This document shows, one piece after another, positions 7,950 to 16,973 of a DNA stretch of 64,000 bases. The notes below the pieces were generated by a model. The model made no database searches. It was not told the origin of the DNA and saw only the letters and a program-made list of their open reading frames with translations. How positions within the stretch are numbered: the stretch's first letter is position 1; each line of letters opens with the position of its first letter. Made by a program: the position numbers and the translations under genes. Origin of the DNA: Sulfitobacter guttiformis (GTDB taxonomy: Bacteria; Pseudomonadota; Alphaproteobacteria; Rhodobacterales; Rhodobacteraceae); the NCBI RefSeq assembly GCF_003610455.1, contig NZ_RAQK01000001.1, positions 2,356,001 through 2,420,000 on the forward strand. Direction: 5' to 3'.

Positions 7950-9110
7950 ATGCCAGGCTATTTTTCCGAAATATCTTATGGCGATGCCATAAGCAAAGAC
8001 TTCATCGAAATCGCTGTTCCTTCGGGAACGGATATTTCGGCATGGACTGTTACGATGTACGACGCTGCGGGTGCCGTGCGCGGCACCTATGTGCTTGGCG
8101 AACTTGTAACCACAGTTGCGGGAAAAGACGTATACGTCATTAACGGTTCGTCTCCCTCATTTAGCAACCTGCGCGCGACAGATGGGCTGTCGTTGACGGA
8201 TAACACGGGAACGGTGTTGCAGTTCGTCAGTTTCGAAGGAACCGTTATCAATGCGACGGCAGGTCCGGCTGCCGGGCTGACCAGTACCGATATCGGCTCT
8301 ACCGGCAACAACAACACGTCACTCGAAACCAGCGACCGAGGGGCGAGCTACGCACCTCAAAGTACGACTAACGAAGGCACGATTTCATGCTACGCCCCCG
8401 GTACGCTGATCGACACGCCGGGCGGGCCCCGCGCGGTGGAAACGCTGCACCCCGGCGATCTGGTGCTGACTCTGGATCATGGCCCACAGGTTATCCGCTG
8501 GACCTGGAGCGGTGATCAGCCGCTGGAAGACGCCCATGACGATGACAAGCCAGTGCAGATCAAGGCCGGTGCCTTGGGCCACAACCTGCCCGCCGCAGAC
8601 CTGATCGTGTCGCCGCAACACCGCATCCTCGTCGGTGGGGGCGAGGCATTGCGCCAAGTCTTTGCCAATCAAGCATTTGTACCCGCAAAAGCCCTGACGG
8701 CGCTGCCGGGTATCCGACACATGAAGGGTAAGGCCTGGATCAAATGGGTTCATTTTGCCTGTGAGCGGCACGAAGTTGTCACCGCAAATGGCTGTCTGTC
8801 GGAAACGCTCCTGCTCGGGTCGATAGTCGTGAACGGTTTATCAGCCGCCGAGCGTCAGGCCGTGACCGATATCTTCGGGCCTGCCCATACACCCGACGCT
8901 GGCCTGAACGGGCCGCCCGCGCGCGAATTCCTGACGGTGGGCGCAGTCAAACGCCAGCTTGCCAAGCACCTAAAAGACAAGGGGCCGAGCTTGGCCAAGG
9001 AAATCCACGAATGGGATCGCGACCTTGCGATGGATAAATACGAAGCTGAATACCGCAGCGGAGCGGAATCAGTAGCTCAACCCCACGAGAAGGCCCGCCG
9101 AATAGCATAG
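7950..9110 (+). CDS. Hint-domain protein with lamin-tail-like N-terminus
   Basis: The predicted product has 386 residues; the ATG at 7950 follows GAGG and begins MPGYFSEISYGD. Residues about 1-110 have the pattern FIEIAVPSGTDISAWTV followed by a late VLQFVSFEG, which resembles the lamin-tail (LTD) fold found in secreted bacterial proteins; this part is an inference. A Hint domain begins at Cys 147 (CYAPGTLIDTP) with GDLVLTLD, VSPQHRILVGG and RHEVVTANGCLSE segments. The tail (about 320-386) is charged and probably helical. No classical signal peptide is present. It is a paralogue by domain of the gene at 1588-2574. Self-cleavage at the Hint Cys is the family expectation, not shown here. Confidence 0.85.
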   Translation: MPGYFSEISYGDAISKDFIEIAVPSGTDISAWTVTMYDAAGAVRGTYVLGELVTTVAGKDVYVINGSSPSFSNLRATDGLSLTDNTGTVLQFVSFEGTVINATAGPAAGLTSTDIGSTGNNNTSLETSDRGASYAPQSTTNEGTISCYAPGTLIDTPGGPRAVETLHPGDLVLTLDHGPQVIRWTWSGDQPLEDAHDDDKPVQIKAGALGHNLPAADLIVSPQHRILVGGGEALRQVFANQAFVPAKALTALPGIRHMKGKAWIKWVHFACERHEVVTANGCLSETLLLGSIVVNGLSAAERQAVTDIFGPAHTPDAGLNGPPAREFLTVGAVKRQLAKHLKDKGPSLAKEIHEWDRDLAMDKYEAEYRSGAESVAQPHEKARRIA

Positions 9111-9146
9111 GCACGTTTTGGCTCGACAGTGCGGACAGACCGGACG

Positions 9147-9332
9147 GTGACCCATGAGCATTGCAGCTGCGCGTTTCATGGTGTCGAAAGGCAGGTCTGT
9201 TCGTAGTGATATCCTGAGAAATCGGTTTGACCCTTTCCCTGATATTTTTCTCGGAAGCCTCTTGAGGAAATAGTAACTTCTGCCCCGCCTCATTAAACAA
9301 GTAGCACGTTTGGAGTGTGACCAGTTATTCAT
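9147..9332 (-). pseudogene. Integrase N-terminal fragment beside tRNA-Gln
   Basis: An open stretch beginning MNNWSHSKRATCLMRRG reads like the N-terminal module (DUF6538-like) of tyrosine integrases: RRGRSYYFLKRLPRKI, then RISLRTD and a helix AAAMLMG. After roughly 62 residues the similarity ends and the frame closes soon after, so the catalytic domain is absent. It points away from the 3' end of tRNA-Gln, 119 bp away on the same strand, which is the standard position of an integrase gene in a tRNA-targeted element. I interpret it as the scar left after an element was lost. Confidence 0.6.
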
Positions 9333-9354
9333 GTAGGTTTCGCTAATGGTGGGC

Positions 9355-9396
9355 TGTATCCCATTGTGTATCCCATTTTGAGAGGTTTGGGATACA
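9355..9396. repeat. TGTATCCC repeat cluster near tRNA-Gln
   Basis: Two tandem 12-mers, TGTATCCCATTG (9355-9366) and TGTATCCCATTT (9367-9378), are followed by an inverted GGGATACA (9389-9396). They lie between the integrase fragment and the tRNA 3' end, where arm-type integrase binding sites are usually found. Confidence 0.5.
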
Positions 9397-9450
9397 CGTT
9401 CAGCGGTAGAGGGCGAAAAGCCCTTGTTTACTTTGTATTCTGAAGAAAAG

Positions 9451-9525
9451 TGGCTGGGGTGGTAGGATTCGAACCTACGGTACACGCTACCAAAAAGCGT
9501 TGCCTTACCACTTGGCTACACCCCA
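9451..9525 (-). tRNA. tRNA-Gln (anticodon UUG)
   Basis: The minus strand folds into a full cloverleaf of 75 bases with encoded CCA. The acceptor stem is TGGGGTG paired with CACCCCA. The anticodon loop is TTTTGGT on a 5-bp stem (ACGCT/AGCGT), giving anticodon TTG. The T arm carries GTTCGAATC. Its 3' end faces the integrase fragment at 9147-9332. Confidence 0.97.
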
Positions 9526-9599
9526 ACGTGCCGCGGTAGATAGGGCGGGTTGGCGCGGGACGCAAGCCTTTATCTGACAATATTCTCATCATTTTAAAC

Positions 9600-10928
9600 T
9601 TATTCCTGTTCTGCGTTTTTATGGAGCAAGTCATCGCCGTCTTCTGCACGCTCCAGCTCAATAATTTGTTCAAGTTGTTTGTCCTCTGTCGCCTCCACGC
9701 CCTGCGCAGGATGGGATGGGAGGGCCGGCGCTGTTTTTGAGGGTGTAGTACTTGTTCCACGACTTTGCGCGTCGCCAGTTTGACCCTCATGAAGCAGCCT
9801 GTAGGTGGGGAATGGCGCGCTCATCCCCGAATTGTCGAAGGCCGCTTGCACCAGTCGGATCGCTTCGGAACGGGCAAGGACGATGTTGGTGTCGTTCTGA
9901 TTGATCCACGCCGCCATGCCCATGCTCACCGAGCTGTCATCGACTGATTCGATCCATACAGAGGCATGAGGCGCTTCGAGAACGAAAGGAAGCTCCTCCA
10001 GGACCTTTAGCGCCAGCGACTGTGCAGCAGCCAGATCAACCTCGGGGGCGACACCCAGTTGAAGCGTGAAGCGGCGCTCGGCATTGCGGGAAAAGTTGAC
10101 AATACGCGCTTTGAAAACCGTCGAGTTCGGGATCCGGATATGATTTCCGTCAAAGCTCAGGAGAATCGTCGCGCGCGAGGTTAGGCGGATCACCTTTCCT
10201 GTATCGCCCTCGATCTCGACAGTATCATTGGGTCGAAACGGCTGTCGGATCGATAGCATGATTGACGCAATAAAGTTTTCGACGGTGTCACGTACAGCAA
10301 AACCGATCGCCAACCCGATAATCCCTGCTGCCCCCAGAATACCGGACAACAGGGCGGTGGCATTCACAATATCAAGGGCCATCACAAGCGCACCGATAAC
10401 AAACGCCAGCCTTATAAACTGGCGATAAAGATCGGCGATAAAAGCATTGGGGGCCAGCCGGTCCCACGGCTGTTTGCGCCGCGCAAGGGCAAAGCCGAGA
10501 AAGACAATCAGAGCAAAGAGCGCAATGGCGATCAGGGCCAGCGGCAAGAAGGCAAAGATCTGTTTCGTGCGGGCCTGAAACCGTTCGACGGCGGGATTTA
10601 GGCGTTGGACTACGTCGGTAGTCTCGATCACTTCATTCTCAATTGCGACCACACCCTCGACACGGCTCGACAGCTCGTTCAGGCGTGTGATGCTGACCGC
10701 ATCAAGTGCCCGACCGCGCAAGGTTACGATACCGGAACTTACAGAGACGGAGATGTCGTCATAGCCTTCAAGCTCGGCCAGAATGGCACGGATGCGATTA
10801 CTTATTGCTGCATCCTGAGTGGCGCTATCGGTGACGGTGATAGTGCCCGAGGGCTGGTCGCTTGCCGTGCTCTGCGACTGCGCCGCAATTGGCAGCGACA
10901 AACATAAAATCAGGGCGATATAGCGCAT
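9600..10928 (-). CDS. BON-domain mechanosensitive channel (MscS family)
   Basis: The predicted product has 442 residues; the start at 10928 is preceded by GGAAAG. A signal peptide (to about residue 18) is followed by a BON domain (about 35-100, ending near AIENEVIET), then a hydrophobic helix (about 120-145), further membrane helices, and an MscS core with a glycine/alanine-rich pore helix (LLSGILGAAGIIGLAIGFAVRDT) and a beta domain. MscS proteins open under membrane tension to release solutes; BON domains usually sit in the periplasm and bind lipids. The C-terminal tail is acidic and low complexity. It is transcribed away from the quinone-reductase-like gene, from its own short leader. Confidence 0.9.
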   Translation of the reverse strand: MRYIALILCLSLPIAAQSQSTASDQPSGTITVTDSATQDAAISNRIRAILAELEGYDDISVSVSSGIVTLRGRALDAVSITRLNELSSRVEGVVAIENEVIETTDVVQRLNPAVERFQARTKQIFAFLPLALIAIALFALIVFLGFALARRKQPWDRLAPNAFIADLYRQFIRLAFVIGALVMALDIVNATALLSGILGAAGIIGLAIGFAVRDTVENFIASIMLSIRQPFRPNDTVEIEGDTGKVIRLTSRATILLSFDGNHIRIPNSTVFKARIVNFSRNAERRFTLQLGVAPEVDLAAAQSLALKVLEELPFVLEAPHASVWIESVDDSSVSMGMAAWINQNDTNIVLARSEAIRLVQAAFDNSGMSAPFPTYRLLHEGQTGDAQSRGTSTTPSKTAPALPSHPAQGVEATEDKQLEQIIELERAEDGDDLLHKNAEQE

Positions 10929-11005
10929 AGGTTCTTTCCGGAAATTGTAGGGGCAGGGCGGGGAACGGAATTGCCCGCAGCAGTTCTGTGGCAATTCCAG
11001 CGCGT

Positions 11006-11992
11006 TTAGCTGCAATCAATAAGTACTGCACCTGCACGACCACCTGCCAAAACCGCCTCATGGGCTGAGGCGCAATCGTTAAGCGCAAATACCTTTGCGA
11101 CAGGACACGAGAGCGCCCCTTCTTGTAATGCGGCATTCAGGCGTTCTATCCGTTCGCGACGTGCCGCGAGGGGAAGCAGATAAATCAGTATCACGTCGAT
11201 GGTTACGGCCTTGAACAGGAGGGGCCGAAACGGCAGGGTGGGGGTCATTTCAATCTGGGAGCCATAGGCAGCGATGGTCCCGTTCACACCGATCACTTCG
11301 GCGTTCATCGTGACATTCGCGCCAAATTCCACTTCTAGAATTCTGTCGACCATTGCCCCATTATTTGCCGAGATAATGTCGCTGGCCAAGGTCTTAGAGC
11401 GATAATCGAGCACATGATGGGCACCTGCGGCTCTGACGCGGTCCATGTCACGGGGGCTTGATGTTGCGATGACATGCGCGCCGCCCCAAACGGCAAGCTG
11501 TACCGCGAGATACCCGACCGTGCCACCGCCGCCCGAGACCAGCAGTGTTTTGCCCTGCACATCGCCGGCGCCAAAAACCGCCTCCGCAGCAGTGAGGCCC
11601 GGAATGCCCAGAATCGCGCCTGTCTCGAGGTTGACAGTGTCGGGCAATAAAACAGCCTGTTCCGACGGCAGGGTAATATGTGTCGAAGCTGTGCCAAAAG
11701 CACGCTGCCACTGGCCATTCCAGATCCAGACGCGGGTGCCGATGCGAGCGGGGTCCACGCCCTTGCCGACCGCCTCAATCAGGCCCGAGCCATCGCTGTG
11801 AGGGATCACGCGTGTAAAGGCAGGCTTTGCTATGCCGGGCGCCCCGGCGCGTGATTTTATGTCTGAGGGGTTCACCCCCGAAAAGGCGAGGCGGACGGTA
11901 ACCTCGCCTGCCGCGGGGGGCGGGGTGTCGAATGTATCGGTGGTCAGAACATCAGCAGCAGTGCCGAAGCGGTCATAGTAGATAGATTTCAT
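11006..11992 (-). CDS. NADPH:quinone reductase-like MDR oxidoreductase
   Basis: The predicted product has 328 residues. It has the N-terminal GroES-like fold (GEVTVRLAFSGVNPSDIK) without zinc ligands and a Rossmann domain with SGGGGTVGYLAVQLA near residue 155 for NADPH. This is the zinc-free quinone oxidoreductase branch of the medium-chain dehydrogenase/reductase superfamily, which reduces quinones or enones. It lies on the same strand as the SH3 gene upstream and the MscS gene downstream, with gaps of 61 and 77 bp, so cotranscription is possible. Exact substrate unknown. Confidence 0.88.
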   Translation of the reverse strand: MKSIYYDRFGTAADVLTTDTFDTPPPAAGEVTVRLAFSGVNPSDIKSRAGAPGIAKPAFTRVIPHSDGSGLIEAVGKGVDPARIGTRVWIWNGQWQRAFGTASTHITLPSEQAVLLPDTVNLETGAILGIPGLTAAEAVFGAGDVQGKTLLVSGGGGTVGYLAVQLAVWGGAHVIATSSPRDMDRVRAAGAHHVLDYRSKTLASDIISANNGAMVDRILEVEFGANVTMNAEVIGVNGTIAAYGSQIEMTPTLPFRPLLFKAVTIDVILIYLLPLAARRERIERLNAALQEGALSCPVAKVFALNDCASAHEAVLAGGRAGAVLIDCS

Positions 11993-12053
11993 GCCGAAGC
12001 TTCCTTGTGGATCAGGTTGCTTCTAGAATGCTTTATGCATTGCTGTGGCGCAA

Positions 12054-12587
12054 TCAGTCAAACTCTTCTTGCGGGCGCACACCCCAAAGGCGAGCCTTGG
12101 GGGCCCAGCCCTTGAAGCCGCCCGATTTTAGCAAGCACCATTCGCCGCCGCATTCCATTGCCCGTGCGATCACGCCCAGTTCGAGGGCGGCGACAATCGG
12201 CGCTGCTGCATCGGGGCGGGCATGCAGGGTGAGCATGTCCTTTTCAATTAAAACGGTGCGGGTGCCGGACAAAAGCGAGTAGTGGACCCAACCGCCCATA
12301 CCATCACGGTCCTCGACACGGCGCCAGTGGCCGTGCTCGGCTGTGATGCGAAGGGGCATATCGCGACGTTTAAAGACCCAGTCGATTCGGTGCGTCAGGG
12401 ACGGGCCGCGCCTGACATTGCCTTCCGCAGCTTTCATCGAGACAAAGCGCGGAATCGGACGGTTTGTCACCTGACCCATGTCTTCATCTTCCGCTGCAAG
12501 GACGGGCGTTGCAAAGCTGGTGGTCAGGATCAAAGCACACGCGCCAAGGAGCCCTGCGCCGATGCGACGCCATTTTGATTTGTTCAT
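12054..12587 (-). CDS. Periplasmic SH3-domain protein
   Basis: The predicted product has 177 residues with a signal peptide (about 1-31, ending LAA). The mature protein has an SH3b-like domain: ISxPRFVSMKA..NVRRGPS, then a WRRVED..GGWVHYSLLSG segment and a second SH3-like half ending GEWCLLKSGGFKGWAPK. Such domains usually bind peptidoglycan or peptides in the envelope. Members are typical of alphaproteobacteria. It is divergent from the 2-hydroxyacid dehydrogenase at 12718, with a 130-bp intergenic region for both promoters. Confidence 0.85.
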   Translation of the reverse strand: MNKSKWRRIGAGLLGACALILTTSFATPVLAAEDEDMGQVTNRPIPRFVSMKAAEGNVRRGPSLTHRIDWVFKRRDMPLRITAEHGHWRRVEDRDGMGGWVHYSLLSGTRTVLIEKDMLTLHARPDAAAPIVAALELGVIARAMECGGEWCLLKSGGFKGWAPKARLWGVRPQEEFD

Positions 12588-12717
12588 GATGTGCTGCCTG
12601 CACTGAATTTTATTGTTTTCGTCTTGCTCAGGAGCAGCGCGTGGTTCTTGTGCCTCGTCGCTGCTTGGGTCACCATGGCAGGAAAAGATGCGTCACGCCA
12701 AGTCGGGAGAATGAATT

Positions 12718-13704
12718 ATGTCAAAACAACAGCTGAGTGTTGTAGTCACGCGACGGTTACCGGAGGTTGTCGAAGCGCGCCTCGCCGAATTATTCGATGT
12801 GCGGCTGCGCGAAACCGACACGCCCATGACCCGCACAGAGCTGGGCGAGGCCATGAAAACATGTGATGTGCTGGTGCCGACAATCACCGACCAGATCGAT
12901 AATGCGCTGATCTCGCAAGCGGGTGGGAGGCTCAAGCTGATTGCGAATTATGGCGCGGGGGTTGACCACATCGATGTGGCAACAGCGCGTCAACAAGGCG
13001 TCCTCGTCTCGAACACTCCGGGCGTTTTGACCGATGATACGGCCGACATGACGATGGCACTGATGTTGGCTGTCATGCGCCGTATGCCCGAAGGTATGGC
13101 CCAGATGAAGGGCGGCAACTGGACAGGTTGGGCACCCAATGCTTTGCTTGGCGGCCGGTTGGCAGGGCGGCGTCTGGGTATTTTAGGCATGGGCCGGATC
13201 GGTCAGGCGGTGGCACGGCGCGCCGCGGCGTTCGGGATGCAGATCCATTATCATAACCGCCGCCGCTTGCGCTCCGAGACCGAGGACGCTTTGGGGGCAA
13301 CCTATTGGGACAGCCTCGATCAGATGGTCGCACGAATGGATGTGATATCGGTCAATTGCCCGCACACACCTTCGACTTTCCACCTTATGAACGCACGGCG
13401 GCTTAAACTGATGAAGCCCGAAGCCGTCATCGTAAACACCTCCCGCGGCGAGGTGATCGACGAAAATGCCCTGACGCGGATGCTGCGTGCAGGTGAGATC
13501 AAAGGCGCTGGTCTGGACGTCTACGAGCACGGTGTCGAGATCAATCCGCGCCTGCGAGAGCTGGAAAACGTTGTACTGCTGCCCCATATGGGGTCGGCCA
13601 CTCTGGAAGGCCGGATAGATATGGGCGAGAAAGTGATCATAAATATAAAGACCTTTGATGACGGTCACCGGCCGCCGGATCAGGTTGTGCCGTCGATGCT
13701 GTAA
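12718..13704 (+). CDS. D-2-hydroxyacid dehydrogenase
   Basis: The predicted product has 328 residues. The NAD(P)-binding motif LGMGRIGQAVARR starts near residue 155. Catalytic residues of the family are present: Arg near 243 in NTSRGEVID, Glu near 270 in LDVYE and His near 290 in LPHMGSA. The fold and length fit glyoxylate/hydroxypyruvate reductases and D-glycerate dehydrogenases, which interconvert 2-oxo and 2-hydroxy acids. The gene is followed 71 bp later by a gamma-glutamyltransferase and a FAD-linked 2-hydroxyacid dehydrogenase on the same strand, so the cluster may handle related acids. Substrate cannot be fixed from sequence. Confidence 0.9.
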   Translation: MSKQQLSVVVTRRLPEVVEARLAELFDVRLRETDTPMTRTELGEAMKTCDVLVPTITDQIDNALISQAGGRLKLIANYGAGVDHIDVATARQQGVLVSNTPGVLTDDTADMTMALMLAVMRRMPEGMAQMKGGNWTGWAPNALLGGRLAGRRLGILGMGRIGQAVARRAAAFGMQIHYHNRRRLRSETEDALGATYWDSLDQMVARMDVISVNCPHTPSTFHLMNARRLKLMKPEAVIVNTSRGEVIDENALTRMLRAGEIKGAGLDVYEHGVEINPRLRELENVVLLPHMGSATLEGRIDMGEKVIINIKTFDDGHRPPDQVVPSML

Positions 13705-13775
13705 GCCAGGCTGCTGCGTGCGCGCGTCGTCAGGATGGGTTTTTCGGAAATATTAATCAGTCAAGGGAGGATACG

Positions 13776-15551
13776 ATGCGGTTAGCTTTGATCGGGTTAC
13801 TGGCTCTGGTTGCTGGCGGTGCGAATGCGCAGCAGGCCGCAGATGCGGTTCAGCCGGAGGCGGCGGGTGTCGGTATTTTCGAAAGCCTGTCACCACAAGT
13901 GACAGCAGCGCTTGAGGCCAAGCGCGCGGGCTTGCCGGTGCAGGCGGAAGACTGGATGGTGGTTGCGGCAAATCCGCATGCTGTGCGCGCCGGAGCCGAT
14001 GTTCTGGCAGCGGGCGGAACGGCCGCCGATGCCCTGGTGGCCGTACAGGTTATGCTTGGGCTGGTTGAGCCGCAAAGCTCTGGCCTCGGTGGCGGCGCAT
14101 TTCTGGTCTGGTATGATAGAGCCAGCGGGCGGGTCACGACATTTGACGGGCGCGAAACCGCCCCTTTGGCCGCGACGCCGCAATTATTTCAGGACGCCGC
14201 CGGTGAGCCATTGGGCTTTTTTGATGCGGTGGTGGGCGGCCTGTCTGTAGGTGTGCCCGGAACGCCCGCGCTGCTGGCTGAGATTCATGCACGCTACGGT
14301 ACGCGCGATTGGGCCGGTCTTTTGGCGCCAGCGAGGGCGCTGGCGGCTGACGGATTTCCTGTAAGCCCACGTTTGGCACAACTTGTGGCCGAGGATGCCG
14401 AGCGCCTCGCAACATCCGAGATCGCAGCATCATATTTTATGCCATCAGGCGTGCCGGTGGTGCAGGGGGATATGTTGGTTAACCTCCCTTATGCCAACAC
14501 GCTCAAGGTATTGAGCGAGGAAGGTGTGGGAGCGTTTTACGCGGGTGATTTGGCAAAAACCATCGTTGCGACCGTTCAGGGGGCTGATAATGCAGGCGTT
14601 TTATCGGACGTCGATCTGGCGATTTACCGTGTGAAAGAGCGTACTGCTGTTTGTGCGCCTTACCGCGGGCATGAAATCTGCGGTATGGGGCCGCCGTCCT
14701 CGGGGGGGATAGCGGTGGGCCAGACGCTGGGATTTCTGGAGGGGTATGACCTTAGTGCCGGTCCGGATGATGTGACCGTGCGCCGCCTGATTGCAGATGC
14801 CTCGCGCCTCGCGTTTGCGGACCGCGGGCGATACGTGGCAGACAGTGATTTCGTGCCCGTGCCCGTCAAAGGCTTGCTAGATCCGGCCTACATGGCGGAA
14901 CGCGGCGCACTGCTCGCGGGCGATGATGCCTTGCCTGAGGTTGCTGCGGGTAACCCAGAGTTTGACCACGCCCTCAATTGGGCGGATGATCAGGCGATCG
15001 AGCTTCCGTCCACCTCGCATATCTCGATTGTGGACAGCTTTGGCAATGTGGCTTCGATGACGACAACGATCGAAAACGGATTTGGCAGCCGCCTGATGGT
15101 CGGTGGCTTTTTGCTCAATAACCAACTCACGGATTTTTCGTTTCGCAGTCACGATGGAGGTGTGCCGATTGCCAATCGCGTCGAACCGGGCAAGCGGCCG
15201 CGTTCTTCCATGGCACCTACGATCGTGATGAAGGACGGCGCGCCGGTGATTGTCGCCGGATCGCCGGGGGGCAGCCGGATTATCGGCTACACGGCGCAGG
15301 CCATTATCGCGATGATCGACTGGGGGCTGGATGCGCAGACAGCGGCGGCATTGCCTCACGCAGTAAACCGCTTTGGCACCTATGATCTGGAAGCAGGCAC
15401 AACCGCCGAAGCATTGGCCGAAGGATTGGCTGCGGTGGGATACGAGACCGATGTGCGCGCGCTTACTTCGGGCCTGCATTTGATTGGTATTGGCGAGCGT
15501 TTGCAGGGCGGTGCAGATCCGCGCCGCGAAGGCATCGCATTGGGAGAGTAG
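13776..15551 (+). CDS. ggt: Gamma-glutamyltransferase
   Basis: The predicted product has 591 residues with a signal peptide (ending about residue 18, NAQ). It is an Ntn hydrolase that cleaves itself before a threonine; here Thr 413 in the motif ELPSTSHISIVD is the expected new N-terminus and nucleophile of the small subunit. Other family segments are LGGGAFLVWYD, VGVPGTP, MGPPSSGG and GGSRIIGYTAQAI. It breaks gamma-glutamyl bonds of glutathione in the periplasm. The ribosome site AGGGAGG precedes the ATG. It ends three bases before the next gene, so the two are surely cotranscribed. Confidence 0.95.
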   Translation: MRLALIGLLALVAGGANAQQAADAVQPEAAGVGIFESLSPQVTAALEAKRAGLPVQAEDWMVVAANPHAVRAGADVLAAGGTAADALVAVQVMLGLVEPQSSGLGGGAFLVWYDRASGRVTTFDGRETAPLAATPQLFQDAAGEPLGFFDAVVGGLSVGVPGTPALLAEIHARYGTRDWAGLLAPARALAADGFPVSPRLAQLVAEDAERLATSEIAASYFMPSGVPVVQGDMLVNLPYANTLKVLSEEGVGAFYAGDLAKTIVATVQGADNAGVLSDVDLAIYRVKERTAVCAPYRGHEICGMGPPSSGGIAVGQTLGFLEGYDLSAGPDDVTVRRLIADASRLAFADRGRYVADSDFVPVPVKGLLDPAYMAERGALLAGDDALPEVAAGNPEFDHALNWADDQAIELPSTSHISIVDSFGNVASMTTTIENGFGSRLMVGGFLLNNQLTDFSFRSHDGGVPIANRVEPGKRPRSSMAPTIVMKDGAPVIVAGSPGGSRIIGYTAQAIIAMIDWGLDAQTAAALPHAVNRFGTYDLEAGTTAEALAEGLAAVGYETDVRALTSGLHLIGIGERLQGGADPRREGIALGE

Positions 15552-15554
15552 ACG

Positions 15555-16973
15555 ATGGTTCAGACAATGGCACAGGGGCGAAACGAGACGGGTATCGCCG
15601 CCGCTATGGGTATTCTCAAGCAGCAATTCGGAGAGCGCTTTCACACTGGCGCGTCAATCTGCGAGCAACATGCCCATACAACGACATGGATCGTCAATCA
15701 GCCGCCGGATGGTGTTGTTTTCGCCCGGTCGACGCAGGAGGTCTCTGAGGTGGTCAGGATTTGCGCCGCCCATAAGGTGGCAGTCATCCCGTTCGGTACC
15801 GGCACATCGCTGGAAGGGCATGTGAACGCTCCTGCAGGGGGGATCAGCATTGATGTCAGTCAGATGAATGCGGTGGTCGAGGTGAATGCGGGAGATCTGG
15901 ATTGCCGTGTACAGCCCGGAGTGACACGCATGGCGCTCAATACCCATCTGCGCGATCAAGGATTATTTTTTCCGATTGATCCGGGTGCGGACGCGAGCAT
16001 TGGAGGAATGGCAGCAACGCGGGCTTCCGGAACCAACGCTGTGCGCTACGGCACGATGAAGGACAACGTCCTGAGCCTCGAAGTGGTGATGGCCAATGGC
16101 GAGGTTATCCGCACAGCGAGCCGGGCCCGCAAATCCTCGGCGGGGTATGATCTGACGCGGCTGATGGTTGGCTCCGAAGGGACGCTGGGGATTATAACCG
16201 AAGTCACCTTGCGACTTCAGGGAATCCCCGAAGCCATGTCAGCGGCGAGTTGTTCGTTTCCGTCGGTTGAGGCCGCCTGTGAAACAGTGATGGCAGTGAT
16301 ACAATACGGCCTTCCCGTCGCGCGGATAGAGTTGCTTGATGCGCTGGTGGTCAAGGCGGTCAACAGCTACTCCAAACTGACCCTGCCGGAGACACCACTG
16401 CTGTTGCTGGAGTTTCACGGATCGAATGCGGGTGTGGCAGAGCAGGCAGAGACCTTTGGATCGCTTGCGGCAGATTTTGGCGGTAGCGGGTATGCCGCGA
16501 CCACCTCGGCAGAGGAGCGTAACAAGCTTTGGCAGGCGCGCCATGACGCATATTGGGCAATGCTGGCGCTGCGGCCCGGATGTAAAGCAGTGGCAACGGA
16601 TGTTTGTGTGCCGATCTCGCGGCTGGCTGAGGCTGTGGTTGCGACGAACGACAAAGCAAGCGAGTTGGAGCTGATTGCGCCCATCGTGGGTCATGCCGGC
16701 GACGGTAACTTCCACGCTTCGGTGTTGCTGGATATGGATAATGCAGACGAGGTCGCGCGGGCGCAGACCTTCGTTAGCTGGCTCAATAATTTTGCCATCG
16801 AATTGGGTGGTACCTGCACCGGCGAGCACGGGATCGGACAGGGTAAGCGCCCCTATCTCGTGAAAGAACTTGGCGGCGCAGTCGATGTAATGCGGGCGAT
16901 CAAAAGGGCGCTGGACCCTGATGATATTATGAACCCTGGTAAAATTCTGCCTGATGGTCGGACAGATTTATAA
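15555..16973 (+). CDS. FAD-linked D-2-hydroxyacid dehydrogenase (GlcD/LDHD type)
   Basis: The predicted product has 472 residues. The N-terminal PCMH FAD-binding domain shows PFGTGTSLEGHVNAP (near residue 80) and DPGADASIGGMAATRASGTNA; the C-terminal substrate domain has HAGDGNFHASVL and the terminal GGTCTGEHGIGQGKRPYL. This is the D-lactate / glycolate oxidase subunit / D-2-hydroxyglutarate dehydrogenase family, which passes electrons to cytochrome or flavoprotein acceptors. No glcE or glcF partners are adjacent, so a single-subunit D-lactate-type enzyme is more likely than glycolate oxidase. It follows ggt by three bases. Its last 47 bases overlap a small convergent gene. Confidence 0.92.
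   Translation: MVQTMAQGRNETGIAAAMGILKQQFGERFHTGASICEQHAHTTTWIVNQPPDGVVFARSTQEVSEVVRICAAHKVAVIPFGTGTSLEGHVNAPAGGISIDVSQMNAVVEVNAGDLDCRVQPGVTRMALNTHLRDQGLFFPIDPGADASIGGMAATRASGTNAVRYGTMKDNVLSLEVVMANGEVIRTASRARKSSAGYDLTRLMVGSEGTLGIITEVTLRLQGIPEAMSAASCSFPSVEAACETVMAVIQYGLPVARIELLDALVVKAVNSYSKLTLPETPLLLLEFHGSNAGVAEQAETFGSLAADFGGSGYAATTSAEERNKLWQARHDAYWAMLALRPGCKAVATDVCVPISRLAEAVVATNDKASELELIAPIVGHAGDGNFHASVLLDMDNADEVARAQTFVSWLNNFAIELGGTCTGEHGIGQGKRPYLVKELGGAVDVMRAIKRALDPDDIMNPGKILPDGRTDL

Noticed and set aside
9069..9485. A 138-codon minus-strand frame as one gene
   Set aside because: It begins inside tRNA-Gln and mixes the integrase fragment with unrelated sequence; only the fragment at 9147-9332 is annotated.
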